A stretch of DNA of 64,000 bases from Sambucus nigra (GCA_949130495.1 OX422214.1:250112187-250176186), one strand, 5' to 3'. Shown: positions 37,208 to 49,330, counted from the stretch's first letter. A program made the numbers and translations. The notes: a model not told the origin generated them from the sequence alone.

Positions 37208-38245
37208 ATCAAATAAATAAATAAATAATGCTAAATGAGACCAATACCTCGTATAATTTCAATCACCCTTGATCTTAAAGTATAGTAAGTTACATCTCTT
37301 TTAGAACCTTAAATCTGAGACCTCATATATACCAATCCACCAAAACATAAGACCAATCCACGAGAATGAAATATAAAGAACCTCAAATTTGAAATTGAAA
37401 TCACGGTTGTCAAGCACCTATCTACTTTAAACTTTAAAATAATTAGTACATGAAAGCTCCGAATATGAAAAAACACTCTAGCTAATTTGGAAAACCATAA
37501 CTCAAATAGTCAGTTCAATGAGAAGAGATAAATATTACCTTCCACATGCTATGATAATAAATTTACACTCTTCCAACTCAAACAATAGTTAAATGATAAA
37601 AAAAACATCACATGTATTGATCCGTACAGTTGAAAACTAATATCAAACTCAGAAAAGAATCTAATAATAAAGTATAGTCGAAACCTTACCAAAACCTTTG
37701 GATAGCTTCTTCTCTTATGTGTTGTTATGCTTTTTACACCTGCTGAAGAATACCGTTAAGAGTAAAGAGTATTTTGATGTTTAACCATGCATCATATACA
37801 TTTAATATGAAGAATAATGTTTTTAGTTGTAGTAGATTCAACTGAATCATTATTTTGTGTATATTTGTGTATTTATAGATCCATTCAGGTATATGAAGAA
37901 TTTGATTGCTTTTATCCCATTGATTAAATATTCTGTGTATATTTGGGTTGTGCTCAATGGATAGTTTTTTATTGATTTGATTTATATGAAAATATATCTC
38001 TTAATAACCTTTGTTTTGAGCATCAAAAACTTGAGTAGTTCATGTATCGCTAAAGGACTTATTGTGCAGTGATAATGATTGATTTGGCATGTTAATGTAA
38101 ACAGGAAGAAGAGAAGGATGAAACTCATTTGCCTGCTTTGTTCGTCATTAAGGTGTTTTGATATACCATAAGGGATGTTTCTCGGTCATAGGTGAACAAC
38201 ATGAATGGGACAGTTGTAGTGTTGTAGTTGTTCATGTTTTTCTAG
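37208..38245. other. Non-coding CACTA interior
   Basis: AT-rich. (AAAT)n at about 37210-37227 immediately follows the extensin splice site on the intron side. The rest shows no gene. A short exon-like scrap (EEEKDETHLPALFVIK) is at 38104-38151 on the plus strand. Confidence 0.4.
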
Positions 38246-38470
38246 GTAAGTTCAGAGAAGATTTTTAAAGAAGTTAGGGGGTGCGGTGATGTTGTTCATG
38301 TTGCTGAATCCATGGTTGGGGGAGGCAGAGTTGGTGACTCAGGTTCTTCTTCCTCTGCATTTTATGGCTCAAATGAAATTCGCGAGGAAGTTGTAGGCAG
38401 AGTTGGTGACTCAGGTTCTTCTTCCTCCCACCCTCCCACGTTTCCACCTTCCCCTAACGAGTTGTTTTAG
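38246..38470 (+). pseudogene. Exon-like frame with a duplicated Ser-rich block
   Basis: Open from an acceptor-like GTTTTTCTAG to a stop at 38468-38470. Reads SSEKIFKEVRGCGDVVHVAE, then GRVGDSGSSSS twice about 24 residues apart, ending PPTFPPSPNELF. The repeat reflects a direct duplication of GGCAGAGTTGGTGACTCAGG at 38327 and 38397. It may be the terminal exon of a protein of the CACTA element or a captured gene end. No known domain. Confidence 0.3.
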
Positions 38471-38659
38471 TTTTTATACTTCTGCTCTGTCACTATTCCG
38501 AGTTGAAGTCATGGATAGGGAGTAAAAATAATTTATAAAAATGTTGGATTAAATCTATCTTTTTAGGTTGCAAGCATAGTAATTAATAAGTACTTGGAAC
38601 ATTTTACTATTTTTACTATTTTTGGCACACCATTGTTTATTTCATTGTTGGATTACAAG

Positions 38660-39345
38660 CAATAGTGACCCAAATTTCAAGATCCAACTTTCAATGAAAA
38701 ATAAGATGCAGTTCCAGTTACTATGAAATCAAATGATCTTCTTTCACACAATTTGCACCCTGTTATCATGCAGACTCCAATCCAAGTAGAAGATTCAAGA
38801 CATGAGACCTGTGATGGTTTAGAAGAAGATAATAATGCAGTAGAATCTTAAAATCTATCTTTGAAAGGTTATTTATTGCCTAACAAAAATAGACATCCAG
38901 ACCATGCTAATGAGTATGCTTCTGATTCAGAGCCTAGAACCAAGATTTCAATCCCAATACAAGAAGAGCTGGGAGTGTTTGCTCAGTAATTAGATAAAAA
39001 TGGAAGTCTTATTTATAGGTGAAAGCTAGAAGAAATAAGAAAGTTGTCCAGCCACATGATTCCAGTCCCAAATCAGCAGGTTATCAAATTCTTCCAAAGA
39101 TAAAGGCTATTCAAGATCCTATGTTTAAGAGAATTACTAGGTATGGTTTCAAGCTAGACTCTTCCACTTTGCTTCCTAAATCCAAATGCTAAGCTTCATA
39201 TGCTGGAATATTAGAGGTATTTCTAATAAACCCTCTATTAGAAGAGTTAAAAATTGATCAAACTCTATAATCTTCCTACCATTGCTTTATTAGAGCCTAA
39301 ACTAGAATCTGCTAGCATAGATATATTCAAGTACACCATCATTTA
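38660..39345 (+). pseudogene. LINE fragment: ORF1 end and start of ORF2 endonuclease
   Basis: A LINE ORF1 C-terminus (broken upstream; open from about 39020, KSAGYQILPKIKAIQDPM) ends at TAA 39190-39192. ATG at 39186 overlaps it in another frame and starts MLSFICWNIRGISNKPSIRR. After a one-base shift comes LIKLYNLPTIALLEPKLES. C-W-N-I-R-G and the I-A-L-L-E-P-K motif, with Glu as catalytic residue, are the N-terminal blocks of plant L1 apurinic endonuclease. Reverse transcriptase is absent. Only the ORF1/ORF2 junction is here, which is unusual because LINE copies are normally 5'-truncated, not 3'-truncated. The fragment was therefore probably moved or cut as DNA inside the CACTA element. Confidence 0.72.
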
Positions 39346-39399
39346 TATTACTAAATAATAACTGTATTTTCATCTTAAACCTAAGTGTAAACTGGGAAT

Positions 39400-41100
39400 T
39401 ATGCTTCGGTCCCCTAGATTTGGGGGGTTTCAAGGTTTGAACCTTATGTCGTAACTCCTAACAGAACCGCCATTGCAGCTACGGTTGAGAAAAATAAGAC
39501 AGTTTTTGAATGGCTTGCGGTGTTTGACAAGTTTTCACAGGAAGACTTCTTTTCCATCCATTCCCTCTTTATTTAGACACTGTAGCAGCTGATTCGGTAC
39601 TCAATTTTCACCTCAAGCGATCAGAGAGAGAGAGAGTATAGGATGTTTGGTTGAAGGGAAATTTGAGAGAGAGCTTAAAAAAGCAGATTTTCTATTAGAA
39701 TATTTAACATATATCAAAAGGCAGCAGCCCCTAAAAAGTTTGTGAGGCAGTTGGGGCCATAAGCAGTTATGTTTCTAAGGAAAGTATGGTTGTTACGAAT
39801 AATATTTATTTGATAAGCTGGAGTGAAGATTTATTTGGCAACCTAAGTGTTTATGAACTCAACTGTGATTTGATTGTAAAGCGAAACTGCTGTTAATTCT
39901 ATTATACCCAAGTGTATTTGGGTGTTTGATGTGCATAAACGTATGAGAACAAGTTATGTAAGAGGATGTAATTCTTTTCCACTTCATTACAGTTAGTTGA
40001 TCTTGAGCCCGAGAGTGTTACGCCATGTTTGGACTTGAGAAACTGTATAAGCAAACATGCTAGAATTGATAAACTATACAAAATTTGGTTTGTATTTTAT
40101 TGGAATTTGAATAAAAAATCTTAATCAGAAAAAAAAAATCCACTATTGTTGCATTTACCTTAAAACATCCATGACTACAACACTTGTGTTAGCCTTACCA
40201 AATTTTGAAAATCCGTTTACTGTGGCCTTTTATAAAGAGGGCACATCAGTATTTCTTGTGGCCTTTTATAGAGAACAATCTTAAAGACCATATTTCTTCT
40301 GCCACATCTGTTTGATCAGAGTTAAATTCTGGGAAGGTTAGTTTCTCCCCTTACACATCTATTTGTATCCGTGTTTTCCTTATTTTTATGTTCATTTTCA
40401 AATATGCCACATATTTTCCCTTTTATATAGATGTTTTCATCCATAGCAATTGTTAATGCACATCATATGATTTATCCATATTAAGCAATTGTTAATGCAC
40501 ATATCATATTGTACAACTCTCACTACTGTCATTAGTAGAAGATTAACTCCCACAAAGTCATATATATATAGGTCTTAAAGATATTGAACTGTTTAGATAT
40601 TGATCACTTTGGATATTAATCACTTTGGATGTCGAACTATTTAGAATGATTTTTTTACTACGCCTGCTCTGTTTTTTAGTTATTCATATTTTTCTTTGGT
40701 TTGGACTTGACTTTAACTTCATTTACAACTATAGACATTAATCATGCAACTCTTGAGGTACAACCTCACTTTATGGACTTCTGCCATCCCGGAGGACGGA
40801 GGTACTCTTTTTCTTCCGTTAGAACTTATGGCATACTTAAGAGTTTTACTTATTTGTGAATGTTTCAAGAACTTATTAACTTTCCACAAACTTATATCCT
40901 GCTCGGGTGAATATCGTAGTCTAACTTGCTTAGAGTTGACACCATCATTTTGTATTGGTAGATCATATAACTATCACTACTTGATAGGAACTTTACATTT
41001 AAAATATAATGGTACAACGTGATAGAAATATAAAACTGCATCTATGTGCCATAATTAGAGCACCATATCTCGCTTTTAATTCATCATGGATAGTATAAAG
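39400..41100. other. CACTA interior without recognised genes
   Basis: Includes a GA run (39630-39642) and poly-A at about 40130. One 92-codon frame lies at 40744-41022 with no domain that I know. Short direct repeats (CACATCATATGATTTATCCAT-type and AAGCAATTGTTAATGCACAT) occur at 40440-40510. Confidence 0.35.
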
Positions 41101-41109
41101 GTATGCGTG

Positions 41110-41319
41110 TTACCTTTTTTGGCTTGCTAAGGTATCTAATGAATATCTTTGGAGATAAATCAAATCCTTTTGAGCTTCATCCAAACGAGATTTGCACTCC
41201 TCAACATACTGAATCTTCAAAACCACAAGCTCATCTGAAGAAGATAATTGATCTTTTATATGTTCTTTCTTCGGGGGTATAATAGTGTTATATGTTCTTT
41301 CATACTGATGTGGGACCAA
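41110..41319 (-). pseudogene. Exon-like coiled-coil frame, function unknown
   Basis: A minus-strand frame of 69 codons reads PKKEHIKDQLSSSDELVVLK then QYVEECKSRLDEAQKDLIYL. The heptad-like, Glu/Lys-rich second half suggests a coiled coil, and the composition is that of real protein, unlike neighbouring frames. It abuts the 168-bp repeat. It may be part of the element's second protein or a captured exon. Confidence 0.3.
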
Positions 41320-42195
41320 TGTAACTTGTACGAACTGATCGCGTAGTCGGGGGACTCTTGGTTTGAGATAATGACGATAATTTCAAAACATGTAGATTAG
41401 GCTTGAAAACAAGCCGTTTGAGGGTGAAAACCCAAACCAGCCCCCAAACGGCCCCATAAGAGGCACGAACACCTCGCACGGGACCAATGTAACTTGTACA
41501 AACTGGTCGCGTAGTCGCGGGTCTCCTGATTTGAGAATATGACGATAATTTCAAAATATGTAGATTAGGCTTGAAAACAAGCCGTTGAAAGGTGAAAACC
41601 CAAACTAGCCCCCAAACGGCCCCGTAAGAGGCACGAACACCTCGCACGGGACCAATGTAACTTGTACGAATTGATCGCATAGTTGCGGGACTCCCGGTTT
41701 GAGATAATGACGATAATTTCAAAATATATAGATTAGGCTTGAAAATAATTCGTTTGAGGGTGAAAACCCAAACCAGTACCCAAGCGGCCCAGTAAGAGGC
41801 ACGAACACCTCGCACAGGACCAATGTAACTTGTATGAACTGACCGCGTAGTCGCGGGTCTCCTGGTTTGAGAATATGACGATAATTTCAAAATATGTAGA
41901 TTAGGCTTAAAAACAAGCCGTTGAAGTGTGAAAATCCAAATCAGCCCCCAAACAGCCCCGTAAGAGGCACGAGCACCTCGTACGGGACCAATGTAACTTG
42001 TACAAATTGACCGTGTAGTCGCGGATCTCCCGGTCTGAGAATATGATGATAATTTCAAAATATGTAGATTAGGCTTGAAAATAAGCTGTTTAAGGGTGAA
42101 AACTCAAACCAGCCCCCAAACGGCCCCGTATGAGACACGAACACCTCGCATGGGACCAATGTAACTTGTACGAACTGATCGCGTAGTCACAAACC
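41311..42195. repeat. 168-bp tandem repeat, about 5 units, in the CACTA element
   Basis: Units start at GGACCAATGTAACTTGTA at about 41313, 41479, 41649, 41819, 41988 and 42154 (spacing about 166-170 bp, the last partial). Each unit carries TTTGAGA-ATGACGATAATTTC, TAGATTAGGCTTGAAAA, CAGCCCCCAAACGGCCC and AGGCACGAACACCTCGCA. Because 168 is divisible by three, one minus-strand frame stays open for 252 codons (56-residue repeats). That is probably a by-product and not a gene. Confidence 0.88.
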
Positions 42196-42734
42196 TCTCA
42201 AGTAGTCATAACTTGTGTAAGATTTTCAATTTTAGAATATAATAATAATTGTCACTCCTATATGTAATTTTTTAGCTTGAGTAAGATTTGTTATAAATTA
42301 CTTGGTGACTAATATCGTGTCTTTTTTGTATCCTATTTTTTTTGCAGGATAACATTTTATCGTTAACATTTATTCACGGGGAATACACGGAGAACTCAAT
42401 GGTTTACAACAAGGGGTTTATTCATGATTCTATTTTTTTATGTTATGGTCGTGCATGCTTGTAGTTTTATTGTAAACTTTTATAGTCGTACAGGCTTTTG
42501 TAAGTTTATTTTTTATATTTTGTGGCAGTGCGGGCTTTATGTGATTCAAGTTTCGTATTAGCAGGTTTTAGAATGTCCAAAAAATAGAGGAAACTCTGTC
42601 CAATTTTTTTTTGGTCTGTGAACTATTATAGACTTGTAATATTTTGAAGTTTGTATGTACATTAGTTCATCAACAACGTGCAAGATTTGCAATTTGTGAA
42701 TTTTTTAGTTTTTAAAAAATTAATTTTTTTTCTT
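42196..42734. other. T-rich CACTA interior
   Basis: Non-coding T-rich DNA between the 168-bp repeat and the right subterminal array. Confidence 0.4.
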
Positions 42735-43034
42735 TTATCCAAAAATTTGGCACAGTTTAAAACCATGTCAAAAGTGTATCAAATTTTGGCATGATTTTGA
42801 ACTGTGCCAAAAGTTTATCAAAATGTGCTCAATCTGGCACAGTTCAAAAGTGTGCCAGAAATATCAAATTCTGGCACGATTTAAAAGTGTGCCAGAAGTG
42901 TTCCTGTTTGGTCAAATTTGGCACACTTTTAAACCGTGCCAGAAAAAAATGGCCATTTTGGAACACATGATTCTGGCACAGTTCAAAATCGTCCCAGATT
43001 TGATCTGGCACAGTTTTAAACCGTGCCAGATTCC
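42735..43034. repeat. Right CACTA subterminal repeats
   Basis: At least ten copies of TGGCAC(A/G)(G/A)TT-AAA or the reverse TTTAAA(C/A)-GTGCCAGA, in both orientations, more diverged than those at the left end (CTGGCAC form predominates). Confidence 0.85.
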
Positions 43035-43053
43035 TGTTTTTGGTGTAGTGTAA

Positions 43054-44611
43054 ACTACCAAGAGACTAATGAATAAACTCTAGTTGCACCTCCAAAAGAT
43101 CTCCAATAACTCCTATGCAACTACTCTAATGCTAAACCTAAAATGTTAGTCGAGACAATGGGTCAGAGCCCACCTCACGAATCCAAGCTACTCTCCCCAA
43201 TTAGGGCCCGTGGACCCAGACAGCAGCATTATACATAATAAATATCATAATAGAATACTTTAAAATAAACGAGATATATTAATATGCGATCCAAAATCAA
43301 ATCATTATCCACCTCCAACAAGGTCCACCTAAAATCAAAGTTCCATTATTTAATTTATTATTTTTCTCATTTTATTAATATCAGTCTTGGGACTCCCGCA
43401 TAAAATTTTACACCGTTTTAGTCATGGGACTCCCACTAAGTTTTACACCACACCCATTCCCCTCGTAATAGCCAGCCATTCTGTATTCTGTCAACCATGC
43501 ACTTATTGACGAGGTTCCACGCACGACACATCATAATAGCTAGCCAACCCATTTAATTGTGAGCCCTGCACTTATTACCCCACCACACACCCACACGTCG
43601 CAATAGCCAGCCAACCCATTTAACTATTTGTCCTTCCTGCACTTAATAACGATGCCAAATTTATTTTAATACCCATTTTTTTATCTTAGGCATTAATTCT
43701 CATTTTCTTAATTTCTCATTATCTCATATTCTTATTATTCCATTTGACAATTGCAACTTCAATCATCATGCGAGTTTATGTGATATCCCAAGTCTCGTTT
43801 TTATATAAAATACATTTTATATGGTTTCTACATGCGAACCTACACCCATATTATCCAAAATACAATCTCTACCCTAAGCACACAAGGGTTACAAGTATTA
43901 AATCAGATTTAGATTTTTAAGAAAAGCAGTCCCAAATTTATATCTCACTTTTCTTATTTAGGTTGCTAATTTATTTTAAGAAAATCACATGATTTAAGAT
44001 TTAGGCGACATCTAAAATGCATAATACTAAAGAGAGAGAATAGAAGTATTCATTCCTATTGAAAAGTCGTTTAGAAAATCTGATTAGACGGTTGGAATCC
44101 TCTCACAAAATTAAGAAAGATTGCTTCTTGGACGATCTTGAGAAAACACCGATTTAGCCTTCAAATCTTGAGTTAAAACTTGATCAATTTTGGGGTAGGG
44201 TTTGTAGGTAGAAGAAGATGAAAATTTTAGAGGACTACTGCTCATAGAGTTTGTGAAAATATGTTTAAAAGTCCTAACCCCGAGTTAATTTAAGTGGAGA
44301 AAAATTAGAGAGTTTAAGTGGCATTAGAATTCTATTAAAAGTAAAACACTATTGCTACCGACCTGGGCGAACCGGTTCGGCCCACCACCCGAACCGGTTC
44401 GGATGCCCTGACATCCGAAAATCCCCCATTTTATTATAAAAGTTGTAATACTTAGAATTTAACTCTGATTTCAATTTCGATTAAAATTCTATTTTTATAA
44501 ATAAAGTCCAATATTTTAAATTACTAAAAATAATTAAATCCAATTATTTATTTATTTTGAATTCCAAATTCATTTAATTTAAATACCGATTTAAATTTTC
44601 ATGGTGTTACA
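43054..44611 (-). mobile_element. Solo-type LTR, 5' part (right of the CACTA element)
   Basis: Continues the LTR interrupted at 33946. On the minus strand the LTR begins TGTAACACCATGAAAATT at 44611. At 44369-44401 it carries two GAACCGGTTCGG palindromic motifs, and related GAACC-GTTCG motifs occur at the comparable place of the chromovirus LTR (about 46240-46275 and 59550-59590). This suggests a related Ty3/gypsy family. No internal region remains on either side. Confidence 0.65.
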
Positions 44612-45082
44612 ATGTCGTCACAAATCGAAGAGTTAAAGACTGACTTGAGTGGTCAAAAATTATTGTGGGCGTCTCCTAGGAAGGGAGTTATGTGAGTTGG
44701 GTAAGAATGGAACTCGGCACCTAGGGAAGTGGGGCTTTTTCCAACATTGAGATAATAGAGCCAGTAGAGTATAGGCTTGTCTTATTGGAGCATTGTTAGC
44801 AGATTCACGATAGTTCTGCATATCATTGTGTAGGTGAGACCTTATGAATGATAGAGTAAAACAATATGAAATTATTTGAATAGACGTGTCTTTAATCTTG
44901 GGTTGCCATGAGTAAGCCTTTACAGAAGATGATACCACCAGCAGGTGAATAGTGGAGGTACTAAAATGTTATCCCGAGTTGCTTATGAGTACATTCGGAT
45001 GTCATGTGGGTAAAGATCCGAAGTTTTTATTACCAGACTTATCCGAATTTTGTGGACGAAATTCCTTTTCAAGGGGGAAGTA
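44612..45082 (+). mobile_element. 3' end of chromovirus unit 1 with polypurine tract
   Basis: Non-coding or fully decayed internal DNA. Near its end TTTTGTGGACGAAATTCC (45048-45065) corresponds to the F-x-D-E-I end of chromovirus polyproteins. It is followed by the polypurine tract AAGGGGGAAG (45071-45080) two bases before the LTR start at 45083. This marks the LTR at 45083 as the 3' LTR of a unit lying to its left. Confidence 0.68.
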
Positions 45083-45096
45083 TGTAATACCCCATA

Positions 45097-45141
<45 letters not shown>

Positions 45142-47996
45142 TTGGACATTTAAATTATGACGGTGACTCATAATTTAATTAAATCAAGAAATAATGAGAA
45201 CTTATTAAATATTAATTTGGATGTGAAATGAATTAATATTTAAGTGACCGTATATTTACTACTTTGTCATAGTATATCAAATTGAATGATGTTTACTAAT
45301 GTGTAATAGTAATAAAATTGATTTATGTTGTAAGTGAGTAAACATGACAGGAATTATTAATATCTTAATCGGGAATTATTTATGAGGGTTGAGATGGAAA
45401 AATATTGATAAGCGACTTGAATGGGAATTTCGAGTGCACGGTTGATTCAGAATGGGTTTAAATAGTTAAAATTGAGTACCGAAGGATTCTTTTTGAACCT
45501 CGGGGGCTTTTTAGACTAGTTGGGATTAATAAAATGGTATGATGGTCATTTTATTGATATATGAATAGTTAATTTTACGGCTTAGACTTATAAAATGAAA
45601 GGTTCGGTGAAAAGGAAAGGTCATTCTTATAGTCCAAAGATTTAGTTGAGAGTCACCAAGAGTTAGAGAGAAAAGTGAAGAGAATTAGAGAGGAAACTCA
45701 AGGGTTCAAGTGATGAAGTGAAGAATAACCCAAGAACACTAAGAGATTAAAGAATTTGGGAAAGGATTCTAGGAAATTCATCACCCTCTTCATCAAATAC
45801 AGACACTTTGAATAGTTAAGGCAAGTGATTATCTTATTAAATAATTATGCTTTCAGTTTCTATCGTATTAAAGTTGGGGAAATTATTTTGGGGATGGGAT
45901 TCACATGCCAAACTTTGGGATTATTAAGAAAATGATTATGCACACAAAATTTGATATAGAATGATTGGATGAATTTTTAATCATAAAATTTTGGGATTAT
46001 GAGTTCATATATAATGGCATTTATATAGAGAAAATTTATGATTGAAAGAGTGATATAACATATAGAGATGATATTTATCCCCATGAAAGTTACATTTTTA
46101 GATGATGATTATGTATAATGATGTGTCCCGTTAATATAAAATTTAACATAATTGATATTGAAATATATTATGTTTGTGATCATGTTTGAGGTTGAAATTA
46201 GTGAAATTCGGACTGGGGAAAAATATGGACCGATTTCCAAGGGAAAACCAGTTCGCCCCATAGCCGAACCGATTTGGATTCCTGTTACATACGGTGATGT
46301 TGTTATTTTTTTTAGAAAAGATTAAATGGTTAATTTGGGAATTGAATTAAATGTCCAGGGACAATTATCAACTTCTAGGAAAAATATATGACTTAGGTGA
46401 TGGGTTAAAATTATTGAGATTTATCGGGGGGTCATTTAGAATAATTGGGAAGAATTTTATTCGAATATGAATAATGGAAATTGGATGAAAAATCGAAAAA
46501 ATATGGATGCGGGTTGAGTGATAGTGTCCAGAAATGTATTATGGGATTTAATTAATTTAGTGAATAATTAATTATTTATGGTTATGAACCATATTGGGGG
46601 ATCTAATGCATTAATTAAGTGAACCATTAATTAATTGTGGCAATGAACAATATTATGAAAATGATTTATTTGTGTTATAATTGATAGGTGGGGTTAAATG
46701 GAAATTTTGAGAAAATATATACGAATAGAAATACAGTATATATGTATTATTATATTGGTGTGGATGATATAATGGAATAAACATACCACTCTAGGGGTTC
46801 TATTGATGGAGGTTGCCCAATATGGGTGTTCTCCCTAGCGAGTGAAAGCAGGTTAAGTATCGACCCTATATAGCGACATGCATGCTTGATAAGGTTGGAT
46901 TCAACTGGGATAATATTGGTATGGTTATGCTCAGTGGCCCAGGACTATGATCACCTCTAATATGTTTTATTAACGGTGTACGGTAGGCGATTCCATCCCG
47001 AGTTTATAGGATAAGGAATTATTATCTTGAAGAATAGCACACTAGATAGTCGTATCTCAGGGAGTGTTAGCTCGGAGAGATGATGGGTATACGTATATAA
47101 TGAGTTATATATATGTAATTTTTTTGTGTGAATATTGTGTATATTAGTGCGAAGAAATATATACGGCTTAAGCATTAAGTATGAATAATGTGAATTAATT
47201 AATGAAAGTTAATGATTTTCATTAATAGATTATAATTGAGAATTATAACTATTAATGGAAATTGGGATTAATTCGGTAAAATTCGTGGTGATGAGATAGC
47301 GTATAAAATTAAGAATCGTATAGGACTAGTTAGGCAGATAGCAAAACTAGGTAGTTAATGTAAACGTTAGGTGCACATTTTAGATGAAAAGTGAGTAATG
47401 TCTCAAGAGAGTGTGACACCAATTTATAAAATGGGCATAACTAATGATGGATTTTAATAACTTACAAGTTTTCTAAAAGTTTTTGGGCGCTGACTCGTAT
47501 AAAATCTATTTTTAAGACCTTTTAGGTCTCCAGCCATAGGGACGCTGAGCTTGATCGTTCTATCAGGTACTGGAGCTGCTGTAATTGTGGATGTTTCGAG
47601 ATATTGCTATAGTCTATTATTTCATCACATTCTAGTCAGGATCTATTTCATTTCCAGGCATGTTTCTTAAGTTGGACGTTTTATTTTATTTCATTTTGTT
47701 TGGAATGGTTGTATGGTTATTATTTCAACCAATGGTTTATTCGACTAAGGATTTGGTATGTATTAGACTTATATTTCAAATTTATATTGTTACTTTGTAT
47801 TTACTTTAGTTATTTAACTAAATTGTGGGTTGTGTATGTTGTTGTTAATAAAGATTAAAAATTAACACTTGGATTAATTGTATAATAGGGGATTAGTAAT
47901 TAATTGAATTCAAAAGTGATACTAAGAATAAGACAGATGTGATTATTATTTCATTTTAGTAAGGCCACCCATTATTTTAATAACTGGGGTGTCACA
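45083..47996 (+). mobile_element. Complete chromovirus LTR shared by two tandem units
   Basis: A 2914-bp LTR from TGTAATACCCCATAG to GGGGTGTCACA. It is preceded by a polypurine tract (45071) and followed by a primer-binding site (47999), so it is at once a 3' LTR and a 5' LTR. A (TA)n run is at 45103-45138. Homologues are the truncated copies at 32564-32967 and 58441-59924. GGGAGAACACCC-type and GAACC-GTTCG motifs are internal. Frames inside are not genes. Confidence 0.82.
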
Positions 47997-47998
47997 TA

Positions 47999-48013
47999 TG
48001 GTATCAAACATCA
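47999..48013 (+). other. Primer-binding site, initiator-tRNA-Met type
   Basis: TGGTATCAAACATCA starts two bases after the LTR. The first eight bases are the usual plant initiator tRNA-Met complement (TGGTATCAGAGC in most elements); later bases have drifted. Confidence 0.7.
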
Positions 48014-49330
48014 GGTTCTAGAGTCCTTAGGTACTGTACGGACTTATTACGTTTTCTATCGTAGCGTTCTTTGATGTAGAGACCTATGCTTGGGATTGTT
48101 GTTCCATCTTGCGATGTAAGTTATCCTAATATTATGTCTAATGGAAGTGAATCTTATAGGAGTTCGATTGGATTTCAAAAGCTAAATAGGAGAAGGATGA
48201 CCAGCGAGGGCCATTATGAAGACTCCTAGAGGGGAGGCTCATCTAGGGCTGCAGATAATTCTGGACATAGTGGTTTCAGTAGAAGTCACCACTATTATTG
48301 CTCGGGAAAATAATGTTGTGAAGATGTCTAGAGCATAATATTTTCTTCATGTACTACTATAGCAGATGGTGGCGCCAATTCGAACTCACCCAATGTAGTC
48401 GATATGGGAGAGAGTCGAAGAGCTTTTTATAAGGGCTATTCACAAGGGTTCAAGGAAAGTGTGTACATGTATTAGCTAGCCAATAAAAGGAGAATATACA
48501 AAGGCATTGGCATATGGTGGAGTGCAGTGACACTCAGAATTATATTTCGAGTGATTTTTTTAGCTTGCAGGAGCAGTGTTGTTGTGATGGGAGTTAGTCA
48601 CAACATCTGAGAAGAGATATATTATAAAGTATTGAGGAATTTGGGTGTGGTTTAATCGTTAGTCCTTTCTTTAATACGTGCCTTTCCTTGTACTCTCATT
48701 TACATTTTGTTATGGATAGGATGTCCATCTTCAATTTTAGAAGCTACTCATGAGGAAATTTTCATTAAGCCAGAGCCAGCGGATTAGCCAATTTTGTAAC
48801 CCCGTACCATAGGTGACCATTATTCCGGGCATTCCAACCCTAATGCCTAGGGATAGTATTACCTTGGGGCACAATAGTTTGTCAGAATTGATTAGCTAGG
48901 CAGTCCAAGCACACTTGGTGACACCCAGGCATGAGATATCACCCGTGGTACCTATGCAAATAGCCTTGATAATTATGGGAAGGAGAAAGGTTAAGATAAG
49001 GCACTTCGAAAATTGGCAGGAGATGTGACAATAGGAAATATAGCAGTGGATCCCATATAGACCCATTTGAGGTAGTATGTTTTACATGTGGATCAAGAGG
49101 AAACATATTTCATTTTTCCCTAGTGTTAAAATTCAGGTGAAACAATATTAGGGCCATCCAGGTCAGGAGCATGTCCATTAGGGGAAGCTTTAAGGGCAGT
49201 TTCAACATGTCCTCAGGCCCTAATAATAAAAGTATTCAGTGTTGAAGCCACATTCGATAGTGGTGTTACCCCATCACCATTTATGTAGAATCAGTCCCAA
49301 CTTCAATACAGTAAATTTTACCAGATTGTA
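48014..49330 (+). pseudogene. Decayed chromovirus gag with zinc-knuckle trace
   Basis: The gag position of unit 2 (right of the primer-binding site, left of protease). Almost no open frame is left. At 49078-49119 the reading CFTCGSRGNIFHFS aligns with a CCHC knuckle (C-x2-C-x4-H-x4-C) in which His and the last Cys have been lost. The identification depends on this motif and on position between primer-binding site and protease. Confidence 0.5.

Larger units (their letters stand above)
33947..43050. mobile_element. 9.1-kb CACTA (En/Spm) transposon with TAA duplication
   Basis: The left end CACTACACCAAAAACA (33947-33962) and right end TGTTTTTGGTGTAGTG (43035-43050) are perfect 16-bp terminal inverted repeats starting CACTA. 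They are flanked by TAA on both sides (33944-33946, 43051-43053), the 3-bp duplication made by this superfamily. Both ends carry dense subterminal repeats of the type TTTGGCACAGTTT/AAACTGTGCCAAA (33965-34100 and 42735-43035). No TNPD/transposase-like domain is visible, so it is probably non-autonomous. Its interior holds a leader-like start, a hAT MITE, an extensin fragment, a LINE fragment and a 168-bp tandem repeat. It is inserted into an LTR that is itself inserted into a chromovirus. Confidence 0.92.

Noticed and set aside
36935..37216. Plus-strand Val/Glu-rich frame of 93 codons
   Set aside because: It is the shadow of the antisense extensin-like repeat.
41300..42058. 252-codon minus-strand frame as a repeat protein gene
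   Set aside because: It is the stop-free reading of a 168-bp DNA repeat inside the CACTA element, with no known domain and no start or splice evidence. Kept only as a finding.
45083..47996. Interpretation as a simple solo LTR
   Set aside because: A polypurine tract before it and a primer-binding site after it show internal regions on both sides.
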